DNA from: Methyloversatilis sp. RAC08
Lineage (GTDB): Bacteria; Pseudomonadota; Gammaproteobacteria; Burkholderiales; Rhodocyclaceae
Reading direction: 5' to 3'
Length of the DNA: 64,000 bases
Assembly: GCF_001713355.1 (NCBI RefSeq)
Contig: NZ_CP016448.1
Location: 2,542,001 to 2,606,000, forward strand
Below the pieces are notes generated by a model that saw only the letters and a list, made by a program, of their open reading frames with translations, ran no database searches and had not been told where the DNA came from. Positions within the stretch are counted from its first letter, which is position 1, and every line of letters starts with the position of its first letter. Below, piece by piece: positions 37,139 to 45,818 of the stretch. Position numbers and translations under genes: made by a program.

Positions 37139-37202
37139 CCGGGCCGCCCCAAGGGCGCGCGCAGCCCCCTCGGGGGGCAGCGAACGAAGTGAGCGTGGGG
37201 GC
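37139..37202. repeat. GC-rich intergenic repeat element
   Basis: The only gap inside the Nit1 operon carries a 64-base element with the hairpin GCCCCCTCGGGGGGC (37164-37178) followed by AGCGAACGAAGTGAGCGTG. From memory, near-identical elements are very common in intergenic regions of Burkholderiales and relatives. Coding potential: none. It might act as an RNA processing or attenuation structure between the first and second genes of the operon. Confidence 0.6.
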
Positions 37203-37210
37203 CAACACTT

Positions 37211-37693
37211 TCAGAGGGTCCAGGTGTCTAGGATGAAGGCGTTGTCCTTGCGGTGCAGCAGGATGATGTCGAGCACGTCGAGCGGGTTGATCGGCGTGAT
37301 GCCTTCGATCAGCGACCCTTCGCCGTGGCCGTACAGCGCCTGCAGCGCGAAGCGGCAGGCATACACCTTGCCGCCTTCGGCGATGAACTTGGTGATCTGG
37401 TTGTTGAAGTTCTGGTGGCCGGGGAAGGCTTCGTCGCCCAGCGTCGGGAAGCCGCGCTTGACGCCCAGCGTGACGCCCGGGCCGTACAGCAGGATGGAGG
37501 TGTCGAAACCCTTGCGCTTCAGGCGGGTCGCCTGCAGCAGATTGACGAAGCCGATCGAGCCTTCGAATGCGACCGTGTGGAAGGTGACCAGCGCCTTCTC
37601 GCCCGGCTCGGCTTTGACGTCCTCGAACACCTTCTCTTCGTAATCGACGAGGAATTCACCTTTCTGATTGGCGGGCTTGGTAACTTTCGGCAT
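37211..37693 (-). CDS. MSMEG_0572 family nitrogen starvation response protein
   Basis: 160 aa. The sequence [32 protein letters not shown] is a DsrE/DsrF-like alpha/beta fold start, followed by [17 protein letters not shown] and a single cysteine in [13 protein letters not shown]. It is the first gene of Nit1 clusters (NitB-like) and is induced under nitrogen starvation in mycobacteria, hence the name. Its reaction is unknown. A 115-base gap with the repeat element separates it from the nitrilase. Confidence 0.88.
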   Translation of the reverse strand: MPKVTKPANQKGEFLVDYEEKVFEDVKAEPGEKALVTFHTVAFEGSIGFVNLLQATRLKRKGFDTSILLYGPGVTLGVKRGFPTLGDEAFPGHQNFNNQITKFIAEGGKVYACRFALQALYGHGEGSLIEGITPINPLDVLDIILLHRKDNAFILDTWTL

Positions 37694-37994
37694 GAGAACT
37701 CTCCTGTGGGGTGATCGACCGGGTCAGCGCGCTCTGACGGCGCCCCCGGTCCTGTGCACGCTGCGTGCCATGCCGCCGTGACCGCCTGCGATCAACATGC
37801 AATCAATGAACACACGCGCCCGCCGTGGCCGTTGACAGATTTTCACGGTCGCCGAAATGTCCTTTCCGGATCGTGGTTTAGGGGTGCCGTCACGCACCGT
37901 CATGGAGCATCCGCCATGCAATCAATGCACCCGATCATTCATCCGGATCGCACCGGATGAGCGTCGGTGGCGCCTACCCGCGTATCGTTGAGGC
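37694..37994. promoter_or_regulatory. Divergent control region of the Nit1 operon
   Basis: 301 bases between the divergent Nit1 operon and the MgtC-like gene. The 12-mer ATGCAATCAATG occurs twice (37797-37808 and 37916-37927). On the minus strand GG (37931-37930) and GC (37919-37918) are ten bases apart with TTGCA at -12, a fair sigma54 match with a poor -24 half (GGGTGCA). Such control would suit a nitrogen-regulated operon. No gene is seen here. Confidence 0.4.
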
Positions 37995-39245
37995 ATGTCC
38001 GAATCCGTTGATCCCAGATTGATCGGCCTGGCTGCCGCGCTCGGCATCGGCCTGCTGATCGGCATGGAGCGCGAGCGGCGCAAGGGCGAAGGCCCGGCGC
38101 GCGCTGCCGCCGGTCTTCGCACCTTCACGCTGGCGGCGTTGCTCGGCGCGCTGGCCATGCTGCTCGGCGGTGGCCTGACGCTGGCGGTGCTGGCGGCGGC
38201 GGTCGGGCTGCTGGCGGTGGTTTCGTACCGCAAGTCATCCGTCACCGACCCCGGCCTGACGACGGAAGTCGCGCTGCTGCTCACGTTCACGCTGGGCGCA
38301 CTGGCGCAGGTCGATGCACCATTGGCGACCGGCATCGGCGTGCTGGTGGCCATCATGCTGGCCGCACGCAGCCATCTGCACCGCTTCGTCGTGCGCGTGA
38401 TGTCGGAGCAGGAACTGCACGATGCCCTGCTGCTGGCGGCGGCGGCGCTGGTCATCCTGCCACTGACGCCTGATCGCACGGTCGATCCTTACGATGCGAT
38501 CAATCCGCGCACCTTGTGGACGCTTGCCGTGCTGATGATGGCCATCAACGCCTGCGGCCACATCGCGCTGCGCGCCGCCGGACCGGCGCTCGGCCTGACG
38601 TTCGCCGGCTTCGCGTCGGGCTTCGTGTCGAGCACTGCCACCATCGCGGCGATGGGCGCGCAGGCCGTGCGTACGCCTGCATTGCGTGCCGGAGCGGTGT
38701 CCGGTGCCGTGCTGTCGTCGCTGGCGACGGTGCTGCAGCTGGCGCTGCTGCTCGCCGTGACAAGTATCGCCGTGCTGCGTGAAATGGCGCTGCCACTGCT
38801 GGCGGCCGGCGTCGCGGCGCTGGCATACGGCCTGCTGGTCGCGTGGCGCAGCGTGCATGCGATGGCGGGCGCGTCCGTGCCGCCGGGCCGCGCCTTCAAC
38901 CCGCGCATGGCCGTGCTGTTCGCCGTCACGATGGGCGGCATGCTGTTGCTGACGTCGCTGCTGCGCGAAGCTTTCGGCAGTGCCGGCCTGAACGCGGCCG
39001 TGGCGCTGGCCGGTTTCGCCGATGCCCATTCGTCTGCGGCGGCGGTCGCCGCGCTCCATGCCTCGGGCAAGATCGATGCGGTGCACGCGGTGCTGCCCAT
39101 CCTGATCGCTTTCACCACCAACGCGGTCAGCAAGATCATTGTCGCCGCGACCGCCGGCGACCGGGCGTTTGCCGGCCAGGTCGCACCGGGTGTGTTGCTG
39201 TCGGTCGGCGCCGCCTGGGCGGTCTGGCTGATCCGCGCTGGCTGA
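37995..39245 (+). CDS. MgtC/SapB and DUF4010 membrane protein
   Basis: 416 aa with about twelve hydrophobic segments. The N-terminal MgtC/SapB part (LAAALGIGLLIGMERERRKG, GLRTFTLAALLGAL) is followed by a DUF4010 domain (NPRTLWTLAVLMMAINACGH, GFASGFVSSTATIAAMGA). Function is not established for this two-domain type; MgtC itself modulates ATP synthase and magnesium homeostasis. Stands alone between the Nit1 cluster and the fatty-acid locus. Confidence 0.88.
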   Translation: MSESVDPRLIGLAAALGIGLLIGMERERRKGEGPARAAAGLRTFTLAALLGALAMLLGGGLTLAVLAAAVGLLAVVSYRKSSVTDPGLTTEVALLLTFTLGALAQVDAPLATGIGVLVAIMLAARSHLHRFVVRVMSEQELHDALLLAAAALVILPLTPDRTVDPYDAINPRTLWTLAVLMMAINACGHIALRAAGPALGLTFAGFASGFVSSTATIAAMGAQAVRTPALRAGAVSGAVLSSLATVLQLALLLAVTSIAVLREMALPLLAAGVAALAYGLLVAWRSVHAMAGASVPPGRAFNPRMAVLFAVTMGGMLLLTSLLREAFGSAGLNAAVALAGFADAHSSAAAVAALHASGKIDAVHAVLPILIAFTTNAVSKIIVAATAGDRAFAGQVAPGVLLSVGAAWAVWLIRAG

Positions 39246-39273
39246 CGTCGGCGCGCATCGGTGGCCGACACAC

Positions 39274-39301
39274 TTGACAGCGGCGCTTTCCCGGCTAGAA
39301 T
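39274..39301 (+). promoter_or_regulatory. Sigma70 promoter of the fatty-acid regulator gene
   Basis: TTGACA (39274-39279, perfect) and TAGAAT (39296-39301, one mismatch) with 16 bases between. Expected transcript start near 39308, inside the operator that follows, 27 bases before the start codon. Confidence 0.8.
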
Positions 39302-39318
39302 TTAAACGAACGTTTGAA
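39301..39318. promoter_or_regulatory. PsrA/FadR-type TetR operator
   Basis: TTTAAACGAACGTTTGAA is an inverted repeat with the core AAAC-GAAC-GTTT, close to the sites bound by PsrA-like TetR regulators of fatty-acid degradation (AAAC-N4-GTTT). It begins at the last base of the -10 box and covers the start of transcription, a good position for repression, most likely by the product of the gene it precedes. Confidence 0.75.
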
Positions 39319-39334
39319 TGAAGGCTGTGCAGGC

Positions 39335-40018
39335 ATGGATGTCCGTCGCACCTCGCTGACCGCGCACGAAACCCGCAACCGCATTCTCGATGCGGCGCAG
39401 GCCCTGTTCGTGGCGCACGGTTTCGAGGCGACATCGATGCGCATGATCACCGGTGACGCCGGCGTCAATCTTGCGGCGGTGAATTACCACTTCGGTTCGA
39501 AGGACGTGCTGGTGCGCGAGGTGCTGAAACGCCACCTGCAGCCGCTGAACGCGCAGCGCATGCAGGCGCTCGATGCGGCCGAGGCCGAAGCCGGCGAGCA
39601 GCCGGTGAAGCCCCACCGCATCGTCGATGCGTTCTTCAGCAGTTCGCTCGATCTGGCGTCGGGCAGTGCTGCCGGGCGCGAATTCATGCAGCTGCTCGGC
39701 CGCACCTTCACCGAACCGTCACCGACGGTGCGCGAATATCTCGCCACGGAATACGCGCCGGTGATCGGCCGTTACCGCGACGCATTCTGCCGCGCGCTGC
39801 CGACGGTGCCGGTCGAGGAGATTCTGTGGCGCCTGCATTTCATGCTGGGCGCCATGTCGTACGCGGTGTCCGGCATCGATTCGCTGCAGGTGCTGACCGG
39901 CGTGCGCATCGATGAACCGGATGCCATGCAGCGCATGCGGCCGCGCCTAATGAGCTTCCTGCTCGGCGGCTTGCGGGCGCCGCTGCCGGTGGGCGCCGGT
40001 TCTGAAGGAACGACGTAG
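39335..40018 (+). CDS. TetR family regulator of fatty-acid degradation
   Basis: 227 aa from ATG 39335 (MDVRRTSLTAHETRNRIL); an in-frame TTG at 39314 would lie almost at the transcript start. N-terminal TetR helix-turn-helix: ILDAAQALFVAHGFEATSMR, then VNLAAVNYHFGSKDVLVREV. The C-terminal ligand domain (PxxxEYLATEYAPVIGRYRDAF) resembles PsrA-type sensors of long-chain acyl-CoA. Directly upstream of fadE with 65 bases between; repression released by acyl-CoA is the likely logic. Confidence 0.88.
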   Translation: MDVRRTSLTAHETRNRILDAAQALFVAHGFEATSMRMITGDAGVNLAAVNYHFGSKDVLVREVLKRHLQPLNAQRMQALDAAEAEAGEQPVKPHRIVDAFFSSSLDLASGSAAGREFMQLLGRTFTEPSPTVREYLATEYAPVIGRYRDAFCRALPTVPVEEILWRLHFMLGAMSYAVSGIDSLQVLTGVRIDEPDAMQRMRPRLMSFLLGGLRAPLPVGAGSEGTT

Positions 40019-40083
40019 CGGAACAGGGTGGCGCGGTCCGACTGTGACCTGCGCACCGAAGCGAAGCACCGGAGGAGAAGAAC

Positions 40084-42567
40084 ATGATGACCTGGATACT
40101 GTTGCTGCTGGTGCCGCTGGGCATCGTCCTGCTGGGCTATCTGCGCGCGCCGCTGCTCGCAGGTACCGCGGCGGCTGCCGCGTGGCTGGTGGCGGCCAGC
40201 CTGCATTTCGACTGGCCGATGGCGGTGAATGTCGCGATCGCGCTGCTGGCCGGCGTGCCGGCGCTGCTGCTGAACGTACCGGCGCTGCGCCGAGCGGTCA
40301 TTTCGAAACCGCTGCTGAACGTGTATCGAAACATTCTGCCGCCGATGTCCGACACCGAACGCATCGCGCTTGAAGCCGGCACCGTGTGGTGGGAAGGCGA
40401 ACTGTTCCGCGGTCATCCGGACTGGAAAGTGCTGCATGCCTATCCCGAACCGACGCTGAGCGCCGAAGAGCAGGCCTTCCTCGACAACGAGGTCGAACAG
40501 CTGTGCCGCCTGTCCGACGACTGGACCATTTCGCACGAACTGAAGGACCTGCCGCCCGAGGCCTGGCAGTACATCAAGGACGCCGGATTCCTCGGCCTCA
40601 TCATTCCGAAGCAGTACGGCGGCAAGCAGTTTTCGGCCTGGGCGCATTCGCAGATCGTGACCAAGCTGTCGACCCGCTGCTCCGCTTCGGCCGTCACCGT
40701 GATGGTGCCCAACTCGCTCGGCCCGGCCGAACTGCTGCTGCATTACGGCACCGACGCGCAGAAGGACCACTATCTGCCGCGCCTGGCGAAAGGGCTGGAA
40801 ATTCCGTGTTTCGCACTGACCAGCCCGCAGGCCGGGTCGGACGCGGCGTCGATTCCGGACTTCGGCATCATCTGCCGGGGCGAGTACCAGGGCCGGGAAG
40901 TGCTGGGCATGCGCGTAACGTGGGACAAGCGCTACATCACGCTGGGCCCGGTCGCGACGCTGCTTGGCCTGGCATTCCGGCTGTATGACCCCGACCATCT
41001 GCTCGGCGACACCGAAGACCTCGGCATCACCTGCGCGCTGATCCCGACCGATCACCCGGGCGTCGAGATCGGCCGCCGCCATTTTCCGCTGAACGCGGTG
41101 TTCCAGAACGGACCGAACTGGGGCCGCGACGTGTTCATGCCGCTGGACTGGATCATCGGCGGTCCGGCGATGGCCGGCCAGGGCTGGCGCATGCTGATGG
41201 AGTGCCTGGCTGCCGGCCGCTCGATTTCGCTGCCGGCGTCGAACACCGGCATGGCCAAGCTGACTGCACGCACGGTTGGCGGCTACTCGCGCGTGCGCAG
41301 CCAGTTCAAGACCGCGATCGGCCGTTTCGAAGGCATCCAGGAGCCACTGGCCCGCATCGGCGGCCACCTGTACATGATGGATGCAGCCCGTCGCATGACC
41401 GCCGGCGCGATCGATCTGGGCGAAAAGCCGTCGGTCGTGTCGGCCATCGTGAAGTACCACATCACCGAGCGCGCGCGCGTCGTCGTCAATGACGGCATGG
41501 ACATCCTCGGCGGCAAGGGCATCTGTCTGGGCCCGTCGAACTTCCTCGGCCGCGCCTATCAGCAGATTCCGATCGGCATCACGGTCGAAGGCGCGAACAT
41601 CCTGACGCGCAGCCTGATCATCTTCGGCCAGGGCGCCATCCGCTGCCATCCTTACGTGCTGCGCGAAATGAAGGCGGCGCTGGCCGACGATACGCCGGCT
41701 GCGCTGGCCGAATTCGACGATGCGCTGTTTTCCCACATCGGCTACACCGCCAGCAACGCGATTCGCGCGCTGGTGACCGGCCTGACCGGATCGCACTGGG
41801 TCGGCGTGCCGAGCGGCGTGGCGCCGGAAACGCGCCGCTACTACCAGCAGCTCACGCGCTTTTCGACTGCCTTCGCCTTCATTTCGGATGCCGCGATGCT
41901 CACCATGGGGGGCGATCTGAAGCGCAAGGAAAAGCTGTCGGCGCGACTGGGCGACATTCTTTCGCAGATGTATCTGTGTTCGGCCACATTGAAGCGCTAC
42001 GAGGCAGACGGCCGGCAGGCGGCCGATGCGCCGCTGATGCACTGGGCCATGTGGGACGCCATGTACCACGCCCAGACCGCGTTCGAAGGCGTGATGTCGA
42101 ACTTCCCGAATCGCGCCATCGCCATCCTGCTGCGCCGGCTCATCTTTCCGCTCGGCCGGCCTTATGTGGTGCCGTCGGACCGGCTTGGCGGCGAGGTGGC
42201 GAAACTGCTGATCGAACCGTCGGCGACGCGCGACCGGCTGACCGCCGGCATGTACATTCCGGATGACGAACACGACCCGGTCGGCGTGATCGAACACGCG
42301 CTGAACGCGACCATTGCCGCCGAAGCCATCGAGGCGCGCGTGCGTGCGGCGCAGAAGAAGGGCGTACTGAAAGCGCGCGGTGCCGGCCTGATGCAGGCGG
42401 CGTTCGACGCCGGCCTGATCGACGACGCCGAATTCGCGCTGATCCGCCGGCGCGACACCTTGCGTGACCGGGTCGTCCGGGTGGATGACTTCCCGCAGGA
42501 TTTCGGTGTCGATGCGGTGAGCACGCAACCCGCCGAATCGCACAACGTCACCGCGATCGCCGCCTGA
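40084..42567 (+). CDS. fadE: Acyl-CoA dehydrogenase, FadE type
   Basis: 827 aa (E. coli FadE 814). Two hydrophobic segments at the N-terminus (residues 3-60) precede the acyl-CoA dehydrogenase core: GFLGLIIPKQYGGKQFS, LTSPQAGSDAASIPDFG for substrate/FAD binding, GITVEGANILTRSLIIFGQG, and a C-terminal FadE-specific domain (NFPNRAIAILLRRLIFPLGR). It catalyses the first step of beta-oxidation at the membrane. Preceded by GGAGGAG; the stop overlaps the next gene (ATGA). Confidence 0.95.
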   Translation: MMTWILLLLVPLGIVLLGYLRAPLLAGTAAAAAWLVAASLHFDWPMAVNVAIALLAGVPALLLNVPALRRAVISKPLLNVYRNILPPMSDTERIALEAGTVWWEGELFRGHPDWKVLHAYPEPTLSAEEQAFLDNEVEQLCRLSDDWTISHELKDLPPEAWQYIKDAGFLGLIIPKQYGGKQFSAWAHSQIVTKLSTRCSASAVTVMVPNSLGPAELLLHYGTDAQKDHYLPRLAKGLEIPCFALTSPQAGSDAASIPDFGIICRGEYQGREVLGMRVTWDKRYITLGPVATLLGLAFRLYDPDHLLGDTEDLGITCALIPTDHPGVEIGRRHFPLNAVFQNGPNWGRDVFMPLDWIIGGPAMAGQGWRMLMECLAAGRSISLPASNTGMAKLTARTVGGYSRVRSQFKTAIGRFEGIQEPLARIGGHLYMMDAARRMTAGAIDLGEKPSVVSAIVKYHITERARVVVNDGMDILGGKGICLGPSNFLGRAYQQIPIGITVEGANILTRSLIIFGQGAIRCHPYVLREMKAALADDTPAALAEFDDALFSHIGYTASNAIRALVTGLTGSHWVGVPSGVAPETRRYYQQLTRFSTAFAFISDAAMLTMGGDLKRKEKLSARLGDILSQMYLCSATLKRYEADGRQAADAPLMHWAMWDAMYHAQTAFEGVMSNFPNRAIAILLRRLIFPLGRPYVVPSDRLGGEVAKLLIEPSATRDRLTAGMYIPDDEHDPVGVIEHALNATIAAEAIEARVRAAQKKGVLKARGAGLMQAAFDAGLIDDAEFALIRRRDTLRDRVVRVDDFPQDFGVDAVSTQPAESHNVTAIAA

Positions 42568-43850
42568 TGACCCTGCCCGACGTTTTCGTGGTCGATGGCG
42601 CGCGCACGCCTTTCCTGAAGTCGCGCAACGCGCCCGGTCCGTTCGCCGCCGCCGACCTCGCGGTGGCTGCCGGCAATGCGCTGCTGTCGCGCCAACGCTT
42701 CCGGCCGGATCAGCTCGACGAAGTCATCCTCGGCTGCGCAGCGCCCTCGGCCGACGAAGCGAACATCGGACGCATTGCCGCGCTGCGCCTGGGCTGCGGT
42801 GATCGCGTGCCAGGCTGGACGGTGATGCGCAACTGCGCCAGCGGCATGCAGGCACTCGATTCGGGCATCGCCAACATCCAGCGTGGGCGCGCCGATCTGG
42901 TGCTGGCCGGCGGCGTCGATGCGCTGTCGCGCGCCCACCTGCTGTTTTCCGACGCCATGGTGCGCTGGCTGTCGCAGTGGTACGGCGCGAAAAGCTTCGG
43001 CGCGCGGGCGCAGCTGCTGACGAAACTCCGCCCCGGCATGCTGGTGCCGGTCATCGGCCTGCTGAAGGGCCTGACCGATCCGGTCATCGGCATCAATATG
43101 GGGCAGACCGCCGAAAACCTCGCCGCGCGCTTCGGCATCAGCCGCACGCAGATGGATTTCCACGCCATGCGCTCGCATCAGCGCACGGCCGCCGCGCTCG
43201 ACGCCGGCCATTTCGATGAAATCGTGCCGATCGCCGACGCCGGTGGACGCATCCATATGGAGGACGACGGCATGCGGCGCGATTCGTCGGTGCCGCGGCT
43301 GGCCAGGCTGCGGCCGGTATTCGATCGCGCGCACGGCCACATCACGGCCGGCAACAGTTCCCAGGTGACCGACGGTGCGGCCTGGTTGCTGCTGGCGTCG
43401 CGCAGGGCGGTGGAGGAACACGGACTGACGCCGCTCGGCCGCATCGTCGACACCGAGTGGGCCGGACTGGACCCGGCACAGATGGGACTCGGGCCGGTGC
43501 ATGCCGCCACACCCATCCTGCAGCGGCACGGTCTCGGGCTGAACGATCTCGATGCCTGGGAGATCAACGAGGCTTTCGCCGCCCAGGTCATCGGCTGCAT
43601 CGAGGCATGGAAAAGCGACGACTACTGCCGCACCGAACTGGGTCTGCCCGGCGCGCTGGGTGCGCTCGACGAACGCCGGCTCAATGTCGACGGCGGTGCC
43701 ATCGCGATCGGTCACCCGGTCGGCGCCAGCGGTGCGCGCATCGTGCTGCATCTGCTGCACGTGCTGCGCCGGCAGGGCGGCGGTCGCGGCATCGCGGCCA
43801 TCTGCATCGGCGGCGGTCAGGGTGGCGCCATGCTGGTGGAAACGACGTGA
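42567..43850 (+). CDS. Thiolase, FadI-like acetyl-CoA C-acyltransferase
   Basis: 427 aa. Acyl-accepting Cys90 in RNCASGMQ, NEAFAAQVIG with the catalytic histidine region GHPVGASG, and CIGGGQGGAM near the end. The longer middle loop and the MRNCASGMQ form are closer to FadI-type than FadA-type thiolases. It cleaves 3-ketoacyl-CoA in the last step of beta-oxidation. Coupled to fadE by ATGA and to the next gene by GTGA overlap. Confidence 0.92.
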   Translation: MTLPDVFVVDGARTPFLKSRNAPGPFAAADLAVAAGNALLSRQRFRPDQLDEVILGCAAPSADEANIGRIAALRLGCGDRVPGWTVMRNCASGMQALDSGIANIQRGRADLVLAGGVDALSRAHLLFSDAMVRWLSQWYGAKSFGARAQLLTKLRPGMLVPVIGLLKGLTDPVIGINMGQTAENLAARFGISRTQMDFHAMRSHQRTAAALDAGHFDEIVPIADAGGRIHMEDDGMRRDSSVPRLARLRPVFDRAHGHITAGNSSQVTDGAAWLLLASRRAVEEHGLTPLGRIVDTEWAGLDPAQMGLGPVHAATPILQRHGLGLNDLDAWEINEAFAAQVIGCIEAWKSDDYCRTELGLPGALGALDERRLNVDGGAIAIGHPVGASGARIVLHLLHVLRRQGGGRGIAAICIGGGQGGAMLVETT

Positions 43851-45799
43851 GCGCCGAAATGACGCAAGGGCTCGAGCACTGGCGCCTCGAGCGCGACGCC
43901 GAAGGCATCGCCTGGCTCACTTTCGACCGGGCTGGCCATAGCGTGAATACGCTGTCCGGCGAAGTCATGCGCGAACTGGCCGGTGTGCTCGACACATTGG
44001 ACGCCGCGCCGCCGCGTGGGCTGGTGATCCTGTCCGGCAAGGCAAGCGGCTTCATCGCCGGCGCCGACATCGCCGAATTCGGACAGGTCAGCGATCTGGC
44101 CGGCGCGCGCGCGCTGATCGAACGCGGCTGGAACCTGTTCAACCGGCTGGCGGCCGTGACCTATCCGACGTGCGCGCTGGTGCGCGGCTTCTGCGTCGGC
44201 GGCGGCACCGAACTGGCGCTGGCCTGCGACCGCATCGTTGCGGTGGACGAGCCCGGTACCCGCTTTTCGCTGCCCGAAGTGATGCTGGGCATCGTGCCCG
44301 GCTGGGGTGGCATGCTGCGCCTGCCGGCCCGCGTCGGCGCGCCGGCCGCACTCGACATGATGCTCACCGGCCGCGCGCTCGACGTGCGGCGCGCCAGATC
44401 GCTCGGTCTGGTTGACGACATCGCCCCGGCGCGGCTGATGCGCGAGCATGCGGCGGCCGCCGTGCTGTCGGGCGCGCCGCGCAAGCCGCTGCCGCTGCTG
44501 CAGCGCCTGCTGTCCGGGCCGCTGCGCAGTGTGGTGGCGAAGAAGGCGCTGGCCGGCGTGGCGAAGCGCGCCAGTCGTCGGCACTACCCGGCGCCGTACG
44601 CCATCATCGACATGTGGCGCGATTTCGGCGGCAATGCGCTGGCCGTGCCGGACGGTCATCCGTCTTCGATGGGCGCACTGGTCGCCCAACCGACCACTGC
44701 CAACCTGCAGCGCGTCTATCACCTGCGCGAGCGCCTGCGCGGCTTCGGCAAGCCGGAGGGCGTCGTACTCCCGGCGGTCCGGCACGTGCATGTGGTCGGC
44801 GCCGGTGTCATGGGCGGCGACATCGCCGCCTGGTGTGCGCTGCGCGGCTTTCGGGTGACGCTCCAGGACAGCAGTGCCGAGCGCATCGCCCCGGCGCTGC
44901 AGCGCTCCGCGAAGGCCTGGGGCCGCAAGTTCCGGCGCGACCGGCGCGGTCTGCGCGGCGCGCTCGACCGACTGGTGCCGGACGTGACCGGCGCCGGTAT
45001 CGCGGGGGCCGACGTCATCATCGAAGCCATCTACGAAGACCTCGACGCGAAGCAGGCGCTGTTTCGTGACATCGAACGGCGCGCAAAGCCCGATGCGCTG
45101 ATCGCCACCAACACCTCCAGCCTGCGCATCGAGGACATCGCCGCCGGCCTGCGCACGCCGTCGCGCCTGGTCGGCATCCATTTCTTCAATCCGGTGGCGC
45201 AGATGCCGCTGGTCGAAGTGGTGAGCGGGGCGGCCAGCGATCCGCTGGCCGTGCAGCGCGCCGCGGCCTTCGTCGGCGCGCTCGACAAATTGCCGTTGCC
45301 GGTGGCCAGCAGTCCGGGTTTCCTGGTCAATGCGGTGCTCGGCCCCTACATGCTGGAAGCGATGAGGTGCATCGACGAAGGCATCGCACCCGACGTGGTG
45401 GACCGCGCCGCGCAGGATTTCGGCATGGCCATGGGGCCGGTCGAACTGATCGATACCGTCGGGCTCGACATCGCGCTGGCCGCCGGTGCGCGGCTGACCG
45501 GCAGCGCGCAGGCGCCGGCCTGCCTGCAGCGCCATGTCGATGCGGGCCGGCTCGGGCGCAAAACCGGCAGCGGCTTTTACGAGTGGACCGACGGCAGGCC
45601 GCAGCGCGGTGCGGTATCGTCCGTGCCCGACGGATTGACCGACCGGCTGCTGGCACCGCTGCTTGCCGTCACCCGGCGCTGCGTCGAGCAGCAGGTGGTC
45701 GCCGATGCCGATCTGGCCGATGCCGGCCTGATCTTCGGCGCCGGCTTCGCGCCCTGGACCGGCGGCCCGCTGCACCATGAAAGCCTGACCTCTCACTGA
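43847..45799 (+). CDS. Enoyl-CoA hydratase / 3-hydroxyacyl-CoA dehydrogenase (FadJ type)
   Basis: 650 aa from GTG 43847, which overlaps the thiolase stop; an ATG at 43859 is an alternative. Order hydratase then dehydrogenase: crotonase part with SGFIAGADIAEF and catalytic glutamates in GGGTELALACD and SLPEVMLGIVPGWGG, then NAD domain VVGAGVMGGDIA, NTSSL and GIHFFNPVAQMP, then the C-terminal helical domain. It hydrates enoyl-CoA and oxidises the 3-hydroxy product. Shorter than E. coli FadB/FadJ (about 715-730 aa). Confidence 0.93.
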   Translation: MSAEMTQGLEHWRLERDAEGIAWLTFDRAGHSVNTLSGEVMRELAGVLDTLDAAPPRGLVILSGKASGFIAGADIAEFGQVSDLAGARALIERGWNLFNRLAAVTYPTCALVRGFCVGGGTELALACDRIVAVDEPGTRFSLPEVMLGIVPGWGGMLRLPARVGAPAALDMMLTGRALDVRRARSLGLVDDIAPARLMREHAAAAVLSGAPRKPLPLLQRLLSGPLRSVVAKKALAGVAKRASRRHYPAPYAIIDMWRDFGGNALAVPDGHPSSMGALVAQPTTANLQRVYHLRERLRGFGKPEGVVLPAVRHVHVVGAGVMGGDIAAWCALRGFRVTLQDSSAERIAPALQRSAKAWGRKFRRDRRGLRGALDRLVPDVTGAGIAGADVIIEAIYEDLDAKQALFRDIERRAKPDALIATNTSSLRIEDIAAGLRTPSRLVGIHFFNPVAQMPLVEVVSGAASDPLAVQRAAAFVGALDKLPLPVASSPGFLVNAVLGPYMLEAMRCIDEGIAPDVVDRAAQDFGMAMGPVELIDTVGLDIALAAGARLTGSAQAPACLQRHVDAGRLGRKTGSGFYEWTDGRPQRGAVSSVPDGLTDRLLAPLLAVTRRCVEQQVVADADLADAGLIFGAGFAPWTGGPLHHESLTSH

Positions 45800-45818
45800 C
45801 TTTTTCGAGCACAGAACC

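Noticed and set aside
37754-37960. Small plus-strand open frame in the Nit1 upstream gap
   Set aside because: No ribosome-binding site or conserved feature; the region is better read as control DNA.
39772-42543. Very long open frame on the minus strand opposite fadE (over 900 codons)
   Set aside because: It mirrors fadE codon periodicity in GC-rich DNA, shows no domain, and the fadE frame has full family motifs.
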